This document shows, piece after piece, positions 25,101 to 33,224 of a stretch of 64,000 bases of DNA. Positions within the stretch are counted from its first letter, which is position 1; the number at the start of each line of letters is the position of its first letter. Under the pieces are notes generated by a model. The model searched no databases. It saw nothing but the letters and a program-made list of their open reading frames with translations, and was not told the origin of the DNA. Origin of the DNA: Chitinophaga sp. HK235 (GTDB taxonomy: Bacteria > Bacteroidota > Bacteroidia > Chitinophagales > Chitinophagaceae); NCBI RefSeq assembly GCF_018255755.1, contig NZ_CP073766.1:1178001-1242000 (forward strand), given 5' to 3'. The translations under genes and the position numbers were made by a program.

Positions 25101-28100
25101 ATCTTCCCGGTTCAATGCCTCACCTGCAGAAACAATCGTCTTAACCGGTCCCAATACCTCTCTCACGGTATGCAGGTAAGACGGAGGCAGCGTAACTACT
25201 TCTACCTGGTACTTATTCACAAGCGCCGAAAAAAGTTCTGCTGACAACAGTTCTTCTTTCTTCGGGACTACCAGTGTTCCACCGTGTAATAAAGTCACAA
25301 ATATTTCATAACAAGACGCATCAAAACCAACAGAAGCAAACTGCAGCACCCTTGTGCCTGTTTGCATCTGAAATATGTCAAGCTGGCTGAAAGAAAGATT
25401 TACAACGCCCCTGTGCTCTATCATTACCCCCTTGGGTTTACCGGTAGAACCGGAAGTATAGATCACGTAAGCCAGGTGAGATGCATGGATATCAGCAGGG
25501 AAAGGTGTTTGCGGATAGGCAGCTATAAAAGGTCCTACCTCATCCAGTATCACCACATGGGTACCCTTATCTGTATCCGGTAGTTTAGACAGACAGTTAC
25601 TACTGCTGAGGATAATATTTGCGCCTATATCTTCCAGTATATACGCGATCCTGGCTGCCGGAATATCCGGATCAACAGGCACATAGGCTGCTCCTGCCTT
25701 TATGATACCCAGTATAGCGATGATCATTTCGGTCGACCGCTCTATGCAAACGGGTATCAGCATTCCTTCTTTTACGCCTTTTTTGCCGAGATAATGTGCC
25801 AGCTGATTAGAGCGGATATCAAGCTCACGATATGTCAGCATTTCTTCCTCAAACATCAGGGCCGTGACTTCAGGCGTCGTCAATACCTGTTCTGCAAACA
25901 GACCGATGATGGTTTTATCAGGTGAAGTATATGCTATAGCGGTATCATTGAACTGATGCAATAGCTGGTATTCCTCTCCTGGAGTTAAGAGGGTCAGCGT
26001 ATTGATATTGTTGTGCGGTGCCTGCACCGCAGCCAGCAACAGCTGCTCATAATGAACGAGCATGCGTGTGATCGTTTCGCTGCTGAACAGTGCAGTGCTA
26101 TATTCCACATTGGCGACCAATGAGCCATCGCGGGTTTCGAGCACATAAAAATTCACATCAGCCATGGTAGTAGTCTGCTCATGGGGTTCCAATGTCAGCT
26201 GCAATTCTTCTGTGCTAAACCGGGATACATCCGGCATATTTCCCAGCCTGAATATCACCTGCTCCAGCAGCTTCCCGTCCTGTTGCCGGTTCCTGGCCAC
26301 TGCACCTACTACTTTTTCAAAAGGTAGTTCCTGGTGCTCATAGGCCGCCAGGGTAGTTTCTTTTACTTTTTGCAATAACGCAACGAAGGTGGGATTATCA
26401 CCGGCATTGGTACGAAGCGCCAGTGTGTTAACACAGAACCCAATCATCGCTTCTGTTTCGGCTATCATTCTTCCCGCAATAGGGCTGGATACGCAGATAT
26501 CCTCCTGTCCGCAGTAGCGGTATAGCAGTACTTTAAATGCCGTTAACAGTGTCATGAAGAGGGTGGCGCCTTCCTGCCGCGACAATGCCTGTAAACGTTC
26601 CGGCAATCCATCGGGTAGCCGGCGTATCTCCTTTGCACCACGGCTGCTTTGAGCAGCGGGTCGTGTATAGTCGGCAGGCAGTTGCAAGGGGGTTACACCT
26701 TCCAGTTGTTTTTTCCAGTAAGCCAGTTCACTGTTGAGTTTATCACCAGCTATACGATTATGCTGCCACAGGGCATAATCTGCATATTGCATGGATAGCG
26801 GCGACAATTGTGGTAATCGTCCTGCTGCATAGGTATTGTATAAGGTTATCAGTTCCGGGAGAAATACCATCTCTGCAGACCAGCCGTCAAATGCAAAATG
26901 GTGTATTTTCAAAACCAGCAGATGTTCCGTTGCTGCAAGTGGGATCAGATGCGCACGTAACATATAGTCACGTGTCAGATCCATTGGGCTGTCGATGAAA
27001 GTAGTAATAAAGCGCTGCAACTGCTGCGGATCATTCAACCGCTCATCTGCTATTGTCAGCTGCCAGTTGCTGGCAGGCAGTACCTGCTGATAGGAATGAT
27101 CACCTTCATAAGCGATAACCGTCCTGAGTACTTCATGGCGCGTTACAATATGCTTCAGTGCTTCCTGCAAGGCACCACGGTCCAATGTCCCGTTAAATCT
27201 TATCACAGCAGGTATATGATACTGTACACTACCTTCCAGCTGATCTACAAACCATAAACGTTCCTGGTTAAATGACAAGGGACTACGTGTATTCGTAACG
27301 GATGTTTGTTCCTCCTGTATAGCCTCCCCATTTACATTTACCTCCGCTTCAATATAGCCCGCCAGCAGTTCGAGTGTAACCTGCTTTTCAAACAGCTGCC
27401 GCACAGAAATAGTGATTTCATATCTTTTGCCGATACGCCTTGCCAGGCCGCTTAATATCAATGAATCAGCGCCCAGCTGGATTAAATTAGCGCCTACATC
27501 AATGTTTCCGGAAGGTATCTTCAGCGATTTCTCCAATGTATTACTGATATACGCCAGTATCGATGCATAGTTTCTTTCAGATGCAGCTGCTATTCCGACA
27601 ATATCATCGGCTTTACTGCTGGCAGGAACAATTGCTACCGGCAGCTTTTCGGTATTGTCTGTTGCCCAGTAGCGCTGTCGCTGAAACGGGTAAACAGGCA
27701 ATAACACCTTGTGGTAACCAGGCTGATCATAAAACGATTCCCAGTTCACCGATACCCCGTTTATGTATAAAGCCATCAAACTCTTGAGTACAATGGACCA
27801 GGAAGATTGCCCATAGCGCATGCTTGGCAAAAGACAATCTTCTTCATAAGCTGCTGTGAGGTGTACCATTGAGAGGAGATTGGGTTGTGGCCCCAGCTCC
27901 ATCAGTATATCTGTATCCAGCGCCTTGATCGTTTTTATGCTTTCTGAAAACTGAACGGGTTGCACAATATGGTCACACCAATAAGATGCTCTCGTTACCT
28001 CATCCGTGACTACCTTACCGGTAATATTGGAGATCATTTGCAGTGAGGGCGTATGATAGGTGATACGATTGGCCACCTTGTAAAATGGCTCCAATACGGG

Positions 28101-31100
28101 TTCCATCAGTGGAGAGTGAGATGCTTGTGCAATCAGCAATTCCCGGCTATTGATACCCTCTTTTCCGAATGATTGCAATGCGGCGGACACGGCGCTTTTC
28201 TTTCCTGATATGACAGTCAGCTCAGGGCCATTTACAGCCGCAATGGCCAGGTCTTTTCCATATTGCCGGATAGCAGCCGCCACTATCACTTCCGCGGCAA
28301 ACACGGTAGCCATACTACCGTACCCCTCCCCCTCCTGCATCAGCCGGGCCCTTTCTGTTACGAGGGTCAATCCATCATCCAGGCTAAATACACCTGCTAC
28401 GTAGGCAGCCGCATATTCACCAAGGCTGTGCCCTGCCACTATAGACGGGGATATGCCCCACGACTTCCACATTTCTGCCAGTGCGCAGGAAATGGCATAT
28501 AACGCCGGCTGGAGATAAATCATTTTCTGCAGCAGTTCATTAGCCGCTTCCATTTCCATTTCATAGAGCAAAGCAGTTAAAGAGATATTCAAGCTTGATT
28601 GCAGGAAAACATCACAGTGATCAATTATACGTTTAAATACTGCATTATGCCTGTACAACTCCCTGCCCATATTCCAGTATTGCGATCCGCCACCGGTAAA
28701 CAACCATGCGATCTTTCCAGACCGGTTCATTACACTTCCCTGCAGCAGCCCTTCTACGGGTGTATCCTCTACGGCTGCATGCAGGTATTCGCGCATTTCT
28801 GCCTCGTTACTAACAGGAAAGGCCAAACGATATTTAAAGCTATCGCGTGCAACGGCGGTAGTATAAGCGATATCTGCAAATGATCCTTCCGGCAGGGCAG
28901 CATATTGCAACACCAGGGTTTTCAATGCCGCGGGCGTTTTAGCAGAAAGCAACAAAGGATAAGCCGGCAATACCGGTTGTTCTTTGCTGACAGCTGCTTT
29001 AACAGCAATACCTTCTTCGAGGATTATGTGTACATTGGTGCCACTCAAACCAAATGAGCTCACCCCTGCGCGTCGTTTATCCGTTGCCATTGTCCATGGC
29101 GTCATTTCATTCACCACCTTCACTGCCATTTCTTTCCAGGGAATTAACCTGTTAGGCTCATGACAATTAAGACTACCTGGTAACTGCGCATGTTGCAGAC
29201 TGAGCACCGTTTTTATAAAGCCGGCAATGCCGGCCGCAGCTTCCAGGTGCCCGATATTTGTTTTAACAGCACCCACCAGTAATGACTGAGCGGCAGACCT
29301 GCCATGCCCATATACCGCCTGTAATGCCTGTATTTCAACAGGATCCCCCAGGCGGGTACCAGTACCATGTGCTTCTACATATTGTACGCTATCCGCGCTG
29401 AGCCTTGCACTCCGCAACGCTTTTCTGATAACCTGCTGCTGCGCAATACCATTGGGTGCGGTAAGTCCGTTGCTCAAACCATCATGATTAACAGCCGAAC
29501 CTGCAATAACTGCCAGCACATTATCGCCATCAGCTAATGCATCCTGCAGGCGCTTTAATACAACGATACCACATCCCTCTCCTCTTACATACCCATCTGC
29601 GCTATCATCAAACGTTTTGCACAAACCCGATGGTGAAAGGGCCTTCATCCTGCAAAGCTTAATAGTCGTTTCCGGAGACAACATAAGATTAACGCCACCA
29701 GCCAGCGCAAGCGAACATTCTCCCAGCATCAGATGCTGGCATGCCTGATGAATGCTTAGTAGTGAAGAAGAACAAGCTGTATCCAGCTGTACTACAGGGC
29801 CGTGAAAATCCAACAGATAAGCAATGCGTCCTGCAGCAACACTTCTTTCAATACCCAGCCCGCTGAATGCATCATCAAAATAAGTAGCATCCGTTGTGCT
29901 GTGAACAATTTGCTGATAGTCATCTGTTCCCATCCCTATAAAAACACCGGTTTCACTTCCTCGCAGCTTTGAGGGAGAAAGACCTGCATTTTCCAGCGAC
30001 TCCCAGCATACTTCCAGCAGCAGTCGCTGCTGTGGGTCCATACAAGCCGCCTCTTTAGGTGAGATGCCAAAAAACATAGGATCAAACCCATCTACCTGGT
30101 CAATAAACCCTCCGTGACGAATATACATCCTGCCCGTAGCATCCTCATTTTCATCAAAATAAGCATCTGCATCCCAGCGGTCCTTTGGGATAACGGTAAT
30201 GGCGCTACGCTGCTCACTTAACAGATCCCAGAAAGCAGCCGGGGTATTGACACCACCGGGAAAGCGGCATCCTATACCTACGACGGCGATACGATTGTCT
30301 GTGCTTTTTTTATTTGTGTGAGCAGTAGCACTTTCATTGTTTTGTTGTACCGGTGGCCTTGTGACACCTGACAGATAACCGGCAAGGTCATTTATAGTAG
30401 AAAAACTGTAAACGATGGTTTTGTCAATGCTTATCTGCAGAAACTCCTCCAGGTCTCCTGCCAATGCGGTGGCCTGCAGAGAAGACATGCCATATTCTGC
30501 AAATGGTGTATCAGCTGACAATGCTGATTCTGACAGGTTAAAGCGTTTTTGCAACCATTGTGTCAACCATTGACGCAGCATTGCAGCTTGTTGCGGATTG
30601 GCGGCGGGTGGCGCCGGCGCGGCAGTCCGCTCTGTTACTTGCGGTGCCGGAGTCCTGTCGTTTTCCTGCGCTATTTCCCGGATGATTTTATCGTATAGTC
30701 CCTTGCGGTAGTCTTCCACAAACAGATAACGTTTGATCTTACCACTGGTGGTTTTGGGAATCTTTCTCACCGGCAGCACATGTTTCACTTCCAGCCCCAG
30801 TTTACCGATACATCTTTTTACTTCTTTGATAACCGGTAAAAATTTCTTTACAGTAGATTTAAACAACACAAATACCACAATGGATTCCGATCCCGTGTCT
30901 TCGTCGGGAACGCCACAGGCAACCACTTTCCCGGTTTCCATGCCATCCAGTTGTTCAAGGGTATGTTCTATATCATGCGGATAAACATTACCACCATTGA
31001 TAAAAATGATATCCTTCACACGACCTACCACAAACAGATGCCCGTCCTGCATAAAGCCCGTATCACCGGTATTCAGCCAGCCATCTTTTCTGATGACGGC

Positions 31101-32363
31101 CTGGGTAGCAACTTCATTGTTGTAGTAACGGCTGGTAACAGCATCTCCCTTAATCCACAGAACGCCCATATGCCCATCTTTCAATGGTTTTTCCCGCTCG
31201 TTGCGGATTTCCACCGTAACACCATCAATTACCTGTCCCAGATCCACTATCTCTACACTTTCTCTGATATTTTCTTCCGATCGTATACCCGTTACCGGTT
31301 GCCCGATAGAGAGCGCATCACGGGGCACTGTTATACTGTTGAATGGCTGGTGAATGCCGTAGAAAGTCACTTCCAGCGTAGCTTCCGCGAGCCCGTATCC
31401 TGCACACATGGCCTGCGGATGCAATCCGAATCCGCCCATAGTACTCATGAACTCCCTGCATAGATTAGCGGATACCGGTTCTGCGCCGTTCAGGATAATC
31501 CTCACACTGGAGAGGTCCAGCCCTGTACCTTTTTCAGGTGTGAACTGATTGAGGTAATATTTATATCCGAAGTTGGGAGAACAGATAACGGTAGCCCGGT
31601 GTTCAGAGACCTTCTGCATCCATAACAAGGGATTTCTAATAAAAAGGTCAGTAGGTATCAGATATTGATTTACGCCGGCTCCTGCAGGGAAGAGATGGAA
31701 GCCTATCAGGCCCATATCGTGTGTCAGCGGCATCCAGCTGAGATAGCTGTCATTTTCAGTACACTCGTGCGCCGACGTAGCTGCATAAATGTTGGTGATC
31801 AGGTTGCGATGCGTGAGCACCACCCCTTTCGGATTACCGGTGGAACCAGAAGAGAACTGCAGGAAGGCCACATTCTCAGGGGTAGCGGGATAAATAGTAC
31901 CGGCGCCGGAAAAGCGTTCCAACTCTTCGATAAACAATACGTTCTCAAAACGCGGCGCATCTGTACTATCAGAAAAGGCCGCGTTGGTGATTTTCTCATA
32001 GTGGACACTGCTGACACACAAGGTAGGATTATTGAGGAAGGCCCTTATTTTCAGCAGCTTCTGAGCATTTTCGCCCTGGTAGGTGACTGCAACCGGCACC
32101 GGTATGATACCGCCCAATATACAGGCCCAGAAAATCTGTATGAATGTTCTGTAATCTTCTACCTGTAATACCAGTTCATCACCGGGCTTCAGTCCTTTAT
32201 CCTGTAGCAGTCCCAACCATCTCACAGCAATAGAGTACAGCTGATGGTAGGACAAAAAATTCTCTTTATTACTGGCGGTGATAAAAGTTATTCCCTTATC
32301 ATGGGTATCTTTAACCTTTGCTAATATAGCTGGGAGTGTTGATGGTCTTTGATTCTTATTCAT
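13182..32363 (-). CDS. Hybrid lipoinitiation/PKS/NRPS megasynthase (FAAL-ACP-KS-AT-ACP-4 NRPS modules)
   Basis: 6393-aa protein that starts the lipopeptide. Order by residue: fatty acyl-AMP ligase (1-575, FSSGSTGNPKG), ACP (588-660, GMSSLQA), ketosynthase (685-1110; DTACSSSL, EAHGTGT, KTNIGHLEAAAG intact), acyltransferase (1220-1520, GHSLG), ACP (1591-1665, GADSL), C1 (1693-2125, HHFAFDGWS), A1 (2145-2620), PCP1 with GGDSI, epimerase (2738-3170; HHLAVDGVSW, TVGWFTSLYP, FNYLGQLD), C2 of the type that follows an epimerase (LSPLQEGMLFH), A2, PCP2, C3, A3, PCP3, C4, A4, PCP4, tail FKTIQL. Pockets: A1 DAYTVAAVC (Phe-like), A2 and A3 DATKVGEVG (Asn-like), A4 DGTKIGMVA (unassigned). No ketoreductase or aminotransferase follows the AT, so a beta-keto lipid is expected. 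AT oddities: GGGSQ instead of GQGSQ, and QASH where HAFH or YASH is usual. This is the first gene of the three-gene line. ATG at 32363 has no visible ribosome-binding site. Confidence 0.97.
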   Translation of the reverse strand: MNKNQRPSTLPAILAKVKDTHDKGITFITASNKENFLSYHQLYSIAVRWLGLLQDKGLKPGDELVLQVEDYRTFIQIFWACILGGIIPVPVAVTYQGENAQKLLKIRAFLNNPTLCVSSVHYEKITNAAFSDSTDAPRFENVLFIEELERFSGAGTIYPATPENVAFLQFSSGSTGNPKGVVLTHRNLITNIYAATSAHECTENDSYLSWMPLTHDMGLIGFHLFPAGAGVNQYLIPTDLFIRNPLLWMQKVSEHRATVICSPNFGYKYYLNQFTPEKGTGLDLSSVRIILNGAEPVSANLCREFMSTMGGFGLHPQAMCAGYGLAEATLEVTFYGIHQPFNSITVPRDALSIGQPVTGIRSEENIRESVEIVDLGQVIDGVTVEIRNEREKPLKDGHMGVLWIKGDAVTSRYYNNEVATQAVIRKDGWLNTGDTGFMQDGHLFVVGRVKDIIFINGGNVYPHDIEHTLEQLDGMETGKVVACGVPDEDTGSESIVVFVLFKSTVKKFLPVIKEVKRCIGKLGLEVKHVLPVRKIPKTTSGKIKRYLFVEDYRKGLYDKIIREIAQENDRTPAPQVTERTAAPAPPAANPQQAAMLRQWLTQWLQKRFNLSESALSADTPFAEYGMSSLQATALAGDLEEFLQISIDKTIVYSFSTINDLAGYLSGVTRPPVQQNNESATAHTNKKSTDNRIAVVGIGCRFPGGVNTPAAFWDLLSEQRSAITVIPKDRWDADAYFDENEDATGRMYIRHGGFIDQVDGFDPMFFGISPKEAACMDPQQRLLLEVCWESLENAGLSPSKLRGSETGVFIGMGTDDYQQIVHSTTDATYFDDAFSGLGIERSVAAGRIAYLLDFHGPVVQLDTACSSSLLSIHQACQHLMLGECSLALAGGVNLMLSPETTIKLCRMKALSPSGLCKTFDDSADGYVRGEGCGIVVLKRLQDALADGDNVLAVIAGSAVNHDGLSNGLTAPNGIAQQQVIRKALRSARLSADSVQYVEAHGTGTRLGDPVEIQALQAVYGHGRSAAQSLLVGAVKTNIGHLEAAAGIAGFIKTVLSLQHAQLPGSLNCHEPNRLIPWKEMAVKVVNEMTPWTMATDKRRAGVSSFGLSGTNVHIILEEGIAVKAAVSKEQPVLPAYPLLLSAKTPAALKTLVLQYAALPEGSFADIAYTTAVARDSFKYRLAFPVSNEAEMREYLHAAVEDTPVEGLLQGSVMNRSGKIAWLFTGGGSQYWNMGRELYRHNAVFKRIIDHCDVFLQSSLNISLTALLYEMEMEAANELLQKMIYLQPALYAISCALAEMWKSWGISPSIVAGHSLGEYAAAYVAGVFSLDDGLTLVTERARLMQEGEGYGSMATVFAAEVIVAAAIRQYGKDLAIAAVNGPELTVISGKKSAVSAALQSFGKEGINSRELLIAQASHSPLMEPVLEPFYKVANRITYHTPSLQMISNITGKVVTDEVTRASYWCDHIVQPVQFSESIKTIKALDTDILMELGPQPNLLSMVHLTAAYEEDCLLPSMRYGQSSWSIVLKSLMALYINGVSVNWESFYDQPGYHKVLLPVYPFQRQRYWATDNTEKLPVAIVPASSKADDIVGIAAASERNYASILAYISNTLEKSLKIPSGNIDVGANLIQLGADSLILSGLARRIGKRYEITISVRQLFEKQVTLELLAGYIEAEVNVNGEAIQEEQTSVTNTRSPLSFNQERLWFVDQLEGSVQYHIPAVIRFNGTLDRGALQEALKHIVTRHEVLRTVIAYEGDHSYQQVLPASNWQLTIADERLNDPQQLQRFITTFIDSPMDLTRDYMLRAHLIPLAATEHLLVLKIHHFAFDGWSAEMVFLPELITLYNTYAAGRLPQLSPLSMQYADYALWQHNRIAGDKLNSELAYWKKQLEGVTPLQLPADYTRPAAQSSRGAKEIRRLPDGLPERLQALSRQEGATLFMTLLTAFKVLLYRYCGQEDICVSSPIAGRMIAETEAMIGFCVNTLALRTNAGDNPTFVALLQKVKETTLAAYEHQELPFEKVVGAVARNRQQDGKLLEQVIFRLGNMPDVSRFSTEELQLTLEPHEQTTTMADVNFYVLETRDGSLVANVEYSTALFSSETITRMLVHYEQLLLAAVQAPHNNINTLTLLTPGEEYQLLHQFNDTAIAYTSPDKTIIGLFAEQVLTTPEVTALMFEEEMLTYRELDIRSNQLAHYLGKKGVKEGMLIPVCIERSTEMIIAILGIIKAGAAYVPVDPDIPAARIAYILEDIGANIILSSSNCLSKLPDTDKGTHVVILDEVGPFIAAYPQTPFPADIHASHLAYVIYTSGSTGKPKGVMIEHRGVVNLSFSQLDIFQMQTGTRVLQFASVGFDASCYEIFVTLLHGGTLVVPKKEELLSAELFSALVNKYQVEVVTLPPSYLHTVREVLGPVKTIVSAGEALNREDVKHITAKGIRLINAYGPTENTVCTTTTDNPVREDSTVTIGKPIANVQVYVLDANGGLCPIGVKGEICIGGTNLARGYWNLPEQTAAKFILNPYDKNRLYRTGDVGRWQPDGNIEYLGRMDDQVKIRGYRIEPGEITNILQECALVNQALVVANTDTNGHKRLVGYIVSHSTFNAEEITTYLKERLPEYMIPARLIPIAAFPVNANGKIDTKALPDPDAAQVLKNSYVAPRNETEADLANIWLELLGVERVGIHDNFFELGGDSIITIQVVSRARRMGYSLQVGDLFSAPTISQLTQLLRISGNMQATAEQVVRDGKYGLLPIQQWYFEKDTTATIPYNQSLLLAIDKKISSALVSRAIAGLVRYHDALRLVFSHTDHGWEQEYGSYTGTAEVVDLQAVAPEDLADKIKEYGSHYQGSLDIKQGILVKAVLLLTPDSEPHNRLLFVIHHLAVDGVSWRILLEDLVLLLQGEEDKEMLVRKSSAYRQSFEALVQYGQHPRLLRQQPYWEQVTNGYVPLRTDKAYDGKVVMADTDVHTVKLESRYTRQLLQEAPQAYHTEINDILLCALAATLSAWNGAPRISIGLEGHGREDQILGIDTSHTVGWFTSLYPVVLNGNPAGEAGLLLKEVKEQLRQIPDKGIGYGVLKYISKTGLSTGKNPWDVVFNYLGQLDNIISSGDNLSMAAESTGSAIGADYPVEEKLSINSIVKNGELVLEWRYSTHHFESATIGHLANTYLLQLQALIDHCVAQAGLFTVYTPADYGLEGIVSNKELDEFLDTEWKDAPRRPQVAGLYKLSPLQEGMLFHGLYDEGTGSYIAQFSCDLVNLNVEILLQCWKDLLRRHSILRSGFYYNEFNIPVQSVYHEASLPVTILDYSAMSEAAKEAAWNEYQLADQGKGFDFGVPPLMRIGLIKLTDSRYRMLLTFHHIILDGWSLPVLVEELLNSYELLYTGRQLPAASEDSYADYIRYISRVDSEQEESYWRNYLSAVQKGSLLPFIGATTERTKGAGIYKDMPLLLDAETTSRITRYVQRHHITLNTLMQGVWAYLLYRYTGSDDVVYGVTVSGRPEDLPDVEQRVGLYINTLPLYAAITSGSTVKWLQALQEQQLQRWKYQYTALSSIQQWTGIQGEFFDTLLVFENYPVNKVLLSQSWHLQIENTGFHEHTNYPLNIIIVAGEEISVRFNYNAALLEEAYAQEIAGHFEHVLLQLLNNEAGNLEEVELLTPHERQQLLTTFNDTAVAFPQDQTLPALFSLQAARTPDAVAVRLDGAQLSYGELDRQSDQLAQYLASKGVSAETLVPLCITPSFEMLIAILAVWKSGAAYVPVDPVYPIERINYILQDTGAKVVITSKRCKQALPAIDILVLDDADEREKIAAYTTAATSAYPLPENLAYVIYTSGSTGQPKGVMVEHRHLLNYLVNNKTRYINMNEDTGGTFIHLSYCFDAAVTGLFMPLIYGKSIVIGTKQQVEVFEDVALWQYAPYDFIKLTPAHLPLLEEAMKTRPGKYLTQRFVVGGEALDTAHIQFLLDQDREITIINEYGPTEATVGCSTYWFTNRESFTEGSNGISIGQPIDNVQLFVLDMNRKMVPIGVVGEICIGGGGVARGYLNHPELTSEKFISNSFPGTNIYRTGDLGRWLPDGTLEYLGRSDNQVKVHGYRIELGEIESALLASTLVRQAVVLARQNGIDSSNRYLVGYVVPAVHFDREGILSYLKSRLPEYMMPASLVALEEFPLTSHGKIDRKALPDADDTLILTNAYVAPRNKTEHVLVGMWQELLHKPAIGIYDNFFESGGHSLLAMRLVAMIRKRLQVELAVRSLFHYPTIADLAIHLQEMEPALLLPAIEAGQRPAIIPLSYSQERLWFIDQMEGSVQYHLSAALRLTGALDITALSNALRDIVNRHEVLRTVIRQEEGVAYQHILDKDKWQLTVTDLPVYRQSSDALRSYVASLIATPFDLEMDYMLRSHLVVSGENEHVLLIVLHHIACDGWSVSIVVEELIALYEAYTTGSVAVLPDMPIQYADYAVWQRQYLSGKVLTGKLNYWENKLKEVGSLQLPGDGTQPLVQRNKGAGRSFRLNRELTDALQQLSLQQGTTLFMTLLAAFKVLLYRYSGEEDICVGSPIAGRTQEETEGLIGFFVNTLVLRSNLAGEPTFAALLQQLKTTTLEAYEHQDVPFEKVVEAVVKDRDVKGNPLFRVLFSLQNIPPIPALRLGSVQLSPLDIAQVTTQFDITVNIQEDAEGLNGNLIYAVDLFSGEMIDRMLLHFEQLLKAVVKSPGTRISALPMITTGDEQQLAAFNDTTVISLHRDEHTILDVFASQVSEHPLDTAIIGGDAIISYEELNRRSDQLAHYLRSQGVKAETLVPVCMERSAAMLIAIWGIWKAGGAYVPIDPDYPQERISYILSDTAAGIVVSSQACLSKLLDTSGLCLIALDDEAALPDIAAGNEVLETPDSRQLAYIIYTSGSTGRPKGVMIEHGSLLNYLRNNQTAYIDDNSGLTGSFVHFSYTFDASLTAMFMPLLSGKTVVIGNNTGAAVFEDSLFQQYAPYDFIKLTPAHLPLLAMATEKNGGKLFTKRLVVGGEALLPAHLAYFLEHAASVEVINEYGPTEATVGCSTFLLHTGSYTGGNRNGISIGKPIDNVQLYILDAYTNKVPVGVYGEIVIGGAGLARGYLHLPELTKERFILSPFSNDNTTRLYRTGDTGRWLADGTIEYLGRTDDQVKIRGYRVELGEVESVLQEYDTVSQAVVLAKKDSSGSYQLTGYIVPGSGFERAGVFSWLKHRVPEYMVPTQLITVAEVPLTVHGKTDKKALLAMEYEAVAGQTGTGPRSQMEWALTGIWKELLELDQVGIDDNFFEIGGHSLLVIRMISLIRKRLSLEVPIGDVFDYPSISVLAAHLEHLSAGKVLPAIVAAQTRPSYVPLSYSQERLWFIDRLEGSVHYHVPYALHLKGDLNRGALENALRGIIQRHEVLRTVIRQELDNAYQYVMDTAGWQWVIEELPADQDTTTSLHHYIQSLISRPFNLSEDYMLRAHLLVKGASEHILIITMHHIASDGWSAGIIVRELVALYDEYAAGVTASLPAMDIQYADYVLWQRQYLSGDVLTDKLSYWKSQLEGVDRLQLPVDYKHLAAKRTQGASREFKLDTGLSEQLQLLSRQQGVTLYMTLLAAFKVLLYRYTGQEDICVGSAVAGRSRQEVEGLVGFFVNMLALRSDLRDNPSFVALLQQVKVTTLNAYTHQDVPFEKVVDAVVKERNMSTTPLFQVLFSLQNIPEIPALRLGNTQLEYIIIEDTTTQFDITIAIQETVDGLSGTVTYSTGLFREDTIIRMLHHYEQLLQSIITTPEAPIGTLSMLGINEAAQLMEVSGALPADNPHYTNETFINLFEQHVLHTPDAIALRLENKTMTYRELDEQTSQLARYLAGKGVGAETLVPLCITPSFEMLIAILAVWKSGAAYVPMDPLYPTERVTYILQDTGAKVVITNKSSKPALPAIDIIVLDDEDEREKIAACTTTRPAYPLPENLAYVIYTSGSTGKPKGVMIEHRHLLNFLLNNKTCCIDVNEDTAGTFVHLSYCFDGAVTGLFMPLVYGKSIVIGTRQQAEVFEDAALWQYAPYDFIKLTPAHLPLLQEAMKARPGKYLTGRYIVGGEALDAAHLQFLLDLDREITLINMYGPTEATVACSAYWFNNRESFTEGNSSISIGRPLDNVQLYVLDMNQEMVPIGVIGEICIGGSGVARGYLNRPELTAEKFISNAFSDTNIYRTGDLGRWLPDGMLEYLGRSDNQVKVHGYRIELGEIESALLASSLVRQAVVLARQDSADSSNRYLVGYVVPVGHFDRDGILSYLKSRLPEYMIPTSLVALEEFPLTAHGKIDKKALLDPHKEPLLTGNHVGPRNELEQQLVNIWEELLETSPIGIYDDFFDLGGHSILSIRLVTRIRETLQVEMSMGTFFELPTIEGLSRYISVNQSDNLSEDDGFKTIQL
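13560..15000 (-). repeat. Fourth adenylation-domain segment, near copy of 19935-21360
   Basis: The A4 coding segment of the megasynthase matches the A2 segment at a constant offset of about 6375 bp. The proteins are almost the same, with shared stretches such as YAPYDFIKLTPAHLPLL. The substrate-pocket positions differ: 236 A to G, 299 V to I, 322 E to M, 331 G to A. This is an internal duplication or gene-conversion tract. Confidence 0.85.
19935..21360 (-). repeat. Second adenylation-domain segment, near copy of 13560-15000
   Basis: Partner of the A4 segment in the same gene. The pocket reads DATKVGEVG (Asn-like). High similarity extends over most of the A domain, while the flanking C domain is of a different class (post-epimerase type), so the repeated unit is the A domain rather than the full module. 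Confidence 0.85.
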
Positions 32364-33224
32364 AAAGAATGATTATTATCCGAGGTTTTTTTCAATAGTT
32401 GTATTGGGGAGATGGAAACAACCGCAAAAAAGTTAACACATAGTTTTCCCTGAAGCTGGCTATTAACAGCCGCCTTACATGTTTTGTTATGCTAATGGGG
32501 AACGTGTGCTCTTACCCTTGCTTAAATGATTTCCGCGGTGATTAATAAAATTTCCTGTTGTGACAATAGGTTTTCCATCAGCAAATAGCCGTTCTCATGG
32601 AATAAGGTTTCCATTGCTTTTGTTAAATGCATACTATTATTGTTTTACGCAGATATATCTGAGTTTCCGTTAAAAAATATGGTAACAAAACTGACAGTAA
32701 TAATGCTCATGAAAAATAAGGTCCATAGCTCACTCACCTCCCGTTAAAAACAAGGCAGCTTTAGGAATAATCACAAGGCGTCCGCCTCACTGAGCTACAG
32801 TCAGCGTGTGATCAAATAAAAAATAAATGGGAAATTCTGATCAATAAACTTGCATGTAAATCATAATGCACGGAGAAAAAATCGTACTTAAGCAACAAGT
32901 TTAGCAAAAAAGGCTGTAGAATATTAGATTAACGGCATAGTTTTCAAAAAGATATCTGATGTTCGGTGTTATCTCCTCAACTTAATTTCAATAAGGTTAT
33001 TTTGATATCATTTTCTATTCCTCAAAATCAGCTATCTAAATGTAGTAAAAAAAAGAGAAAACAAAAAAGTTTATAGCTGTTTTACATAATAACGACATTT
33101 TTTTTCAATTATAAAAAGTAGTGGCAAAAATCCTGCATTCACTGCAAAAATGGAGTGTAATCTTCCCCGAACTTCGGCCATAAGAATAGCGTTATGAATT
33201 GATTCATTAACTTTAATCCTGATC

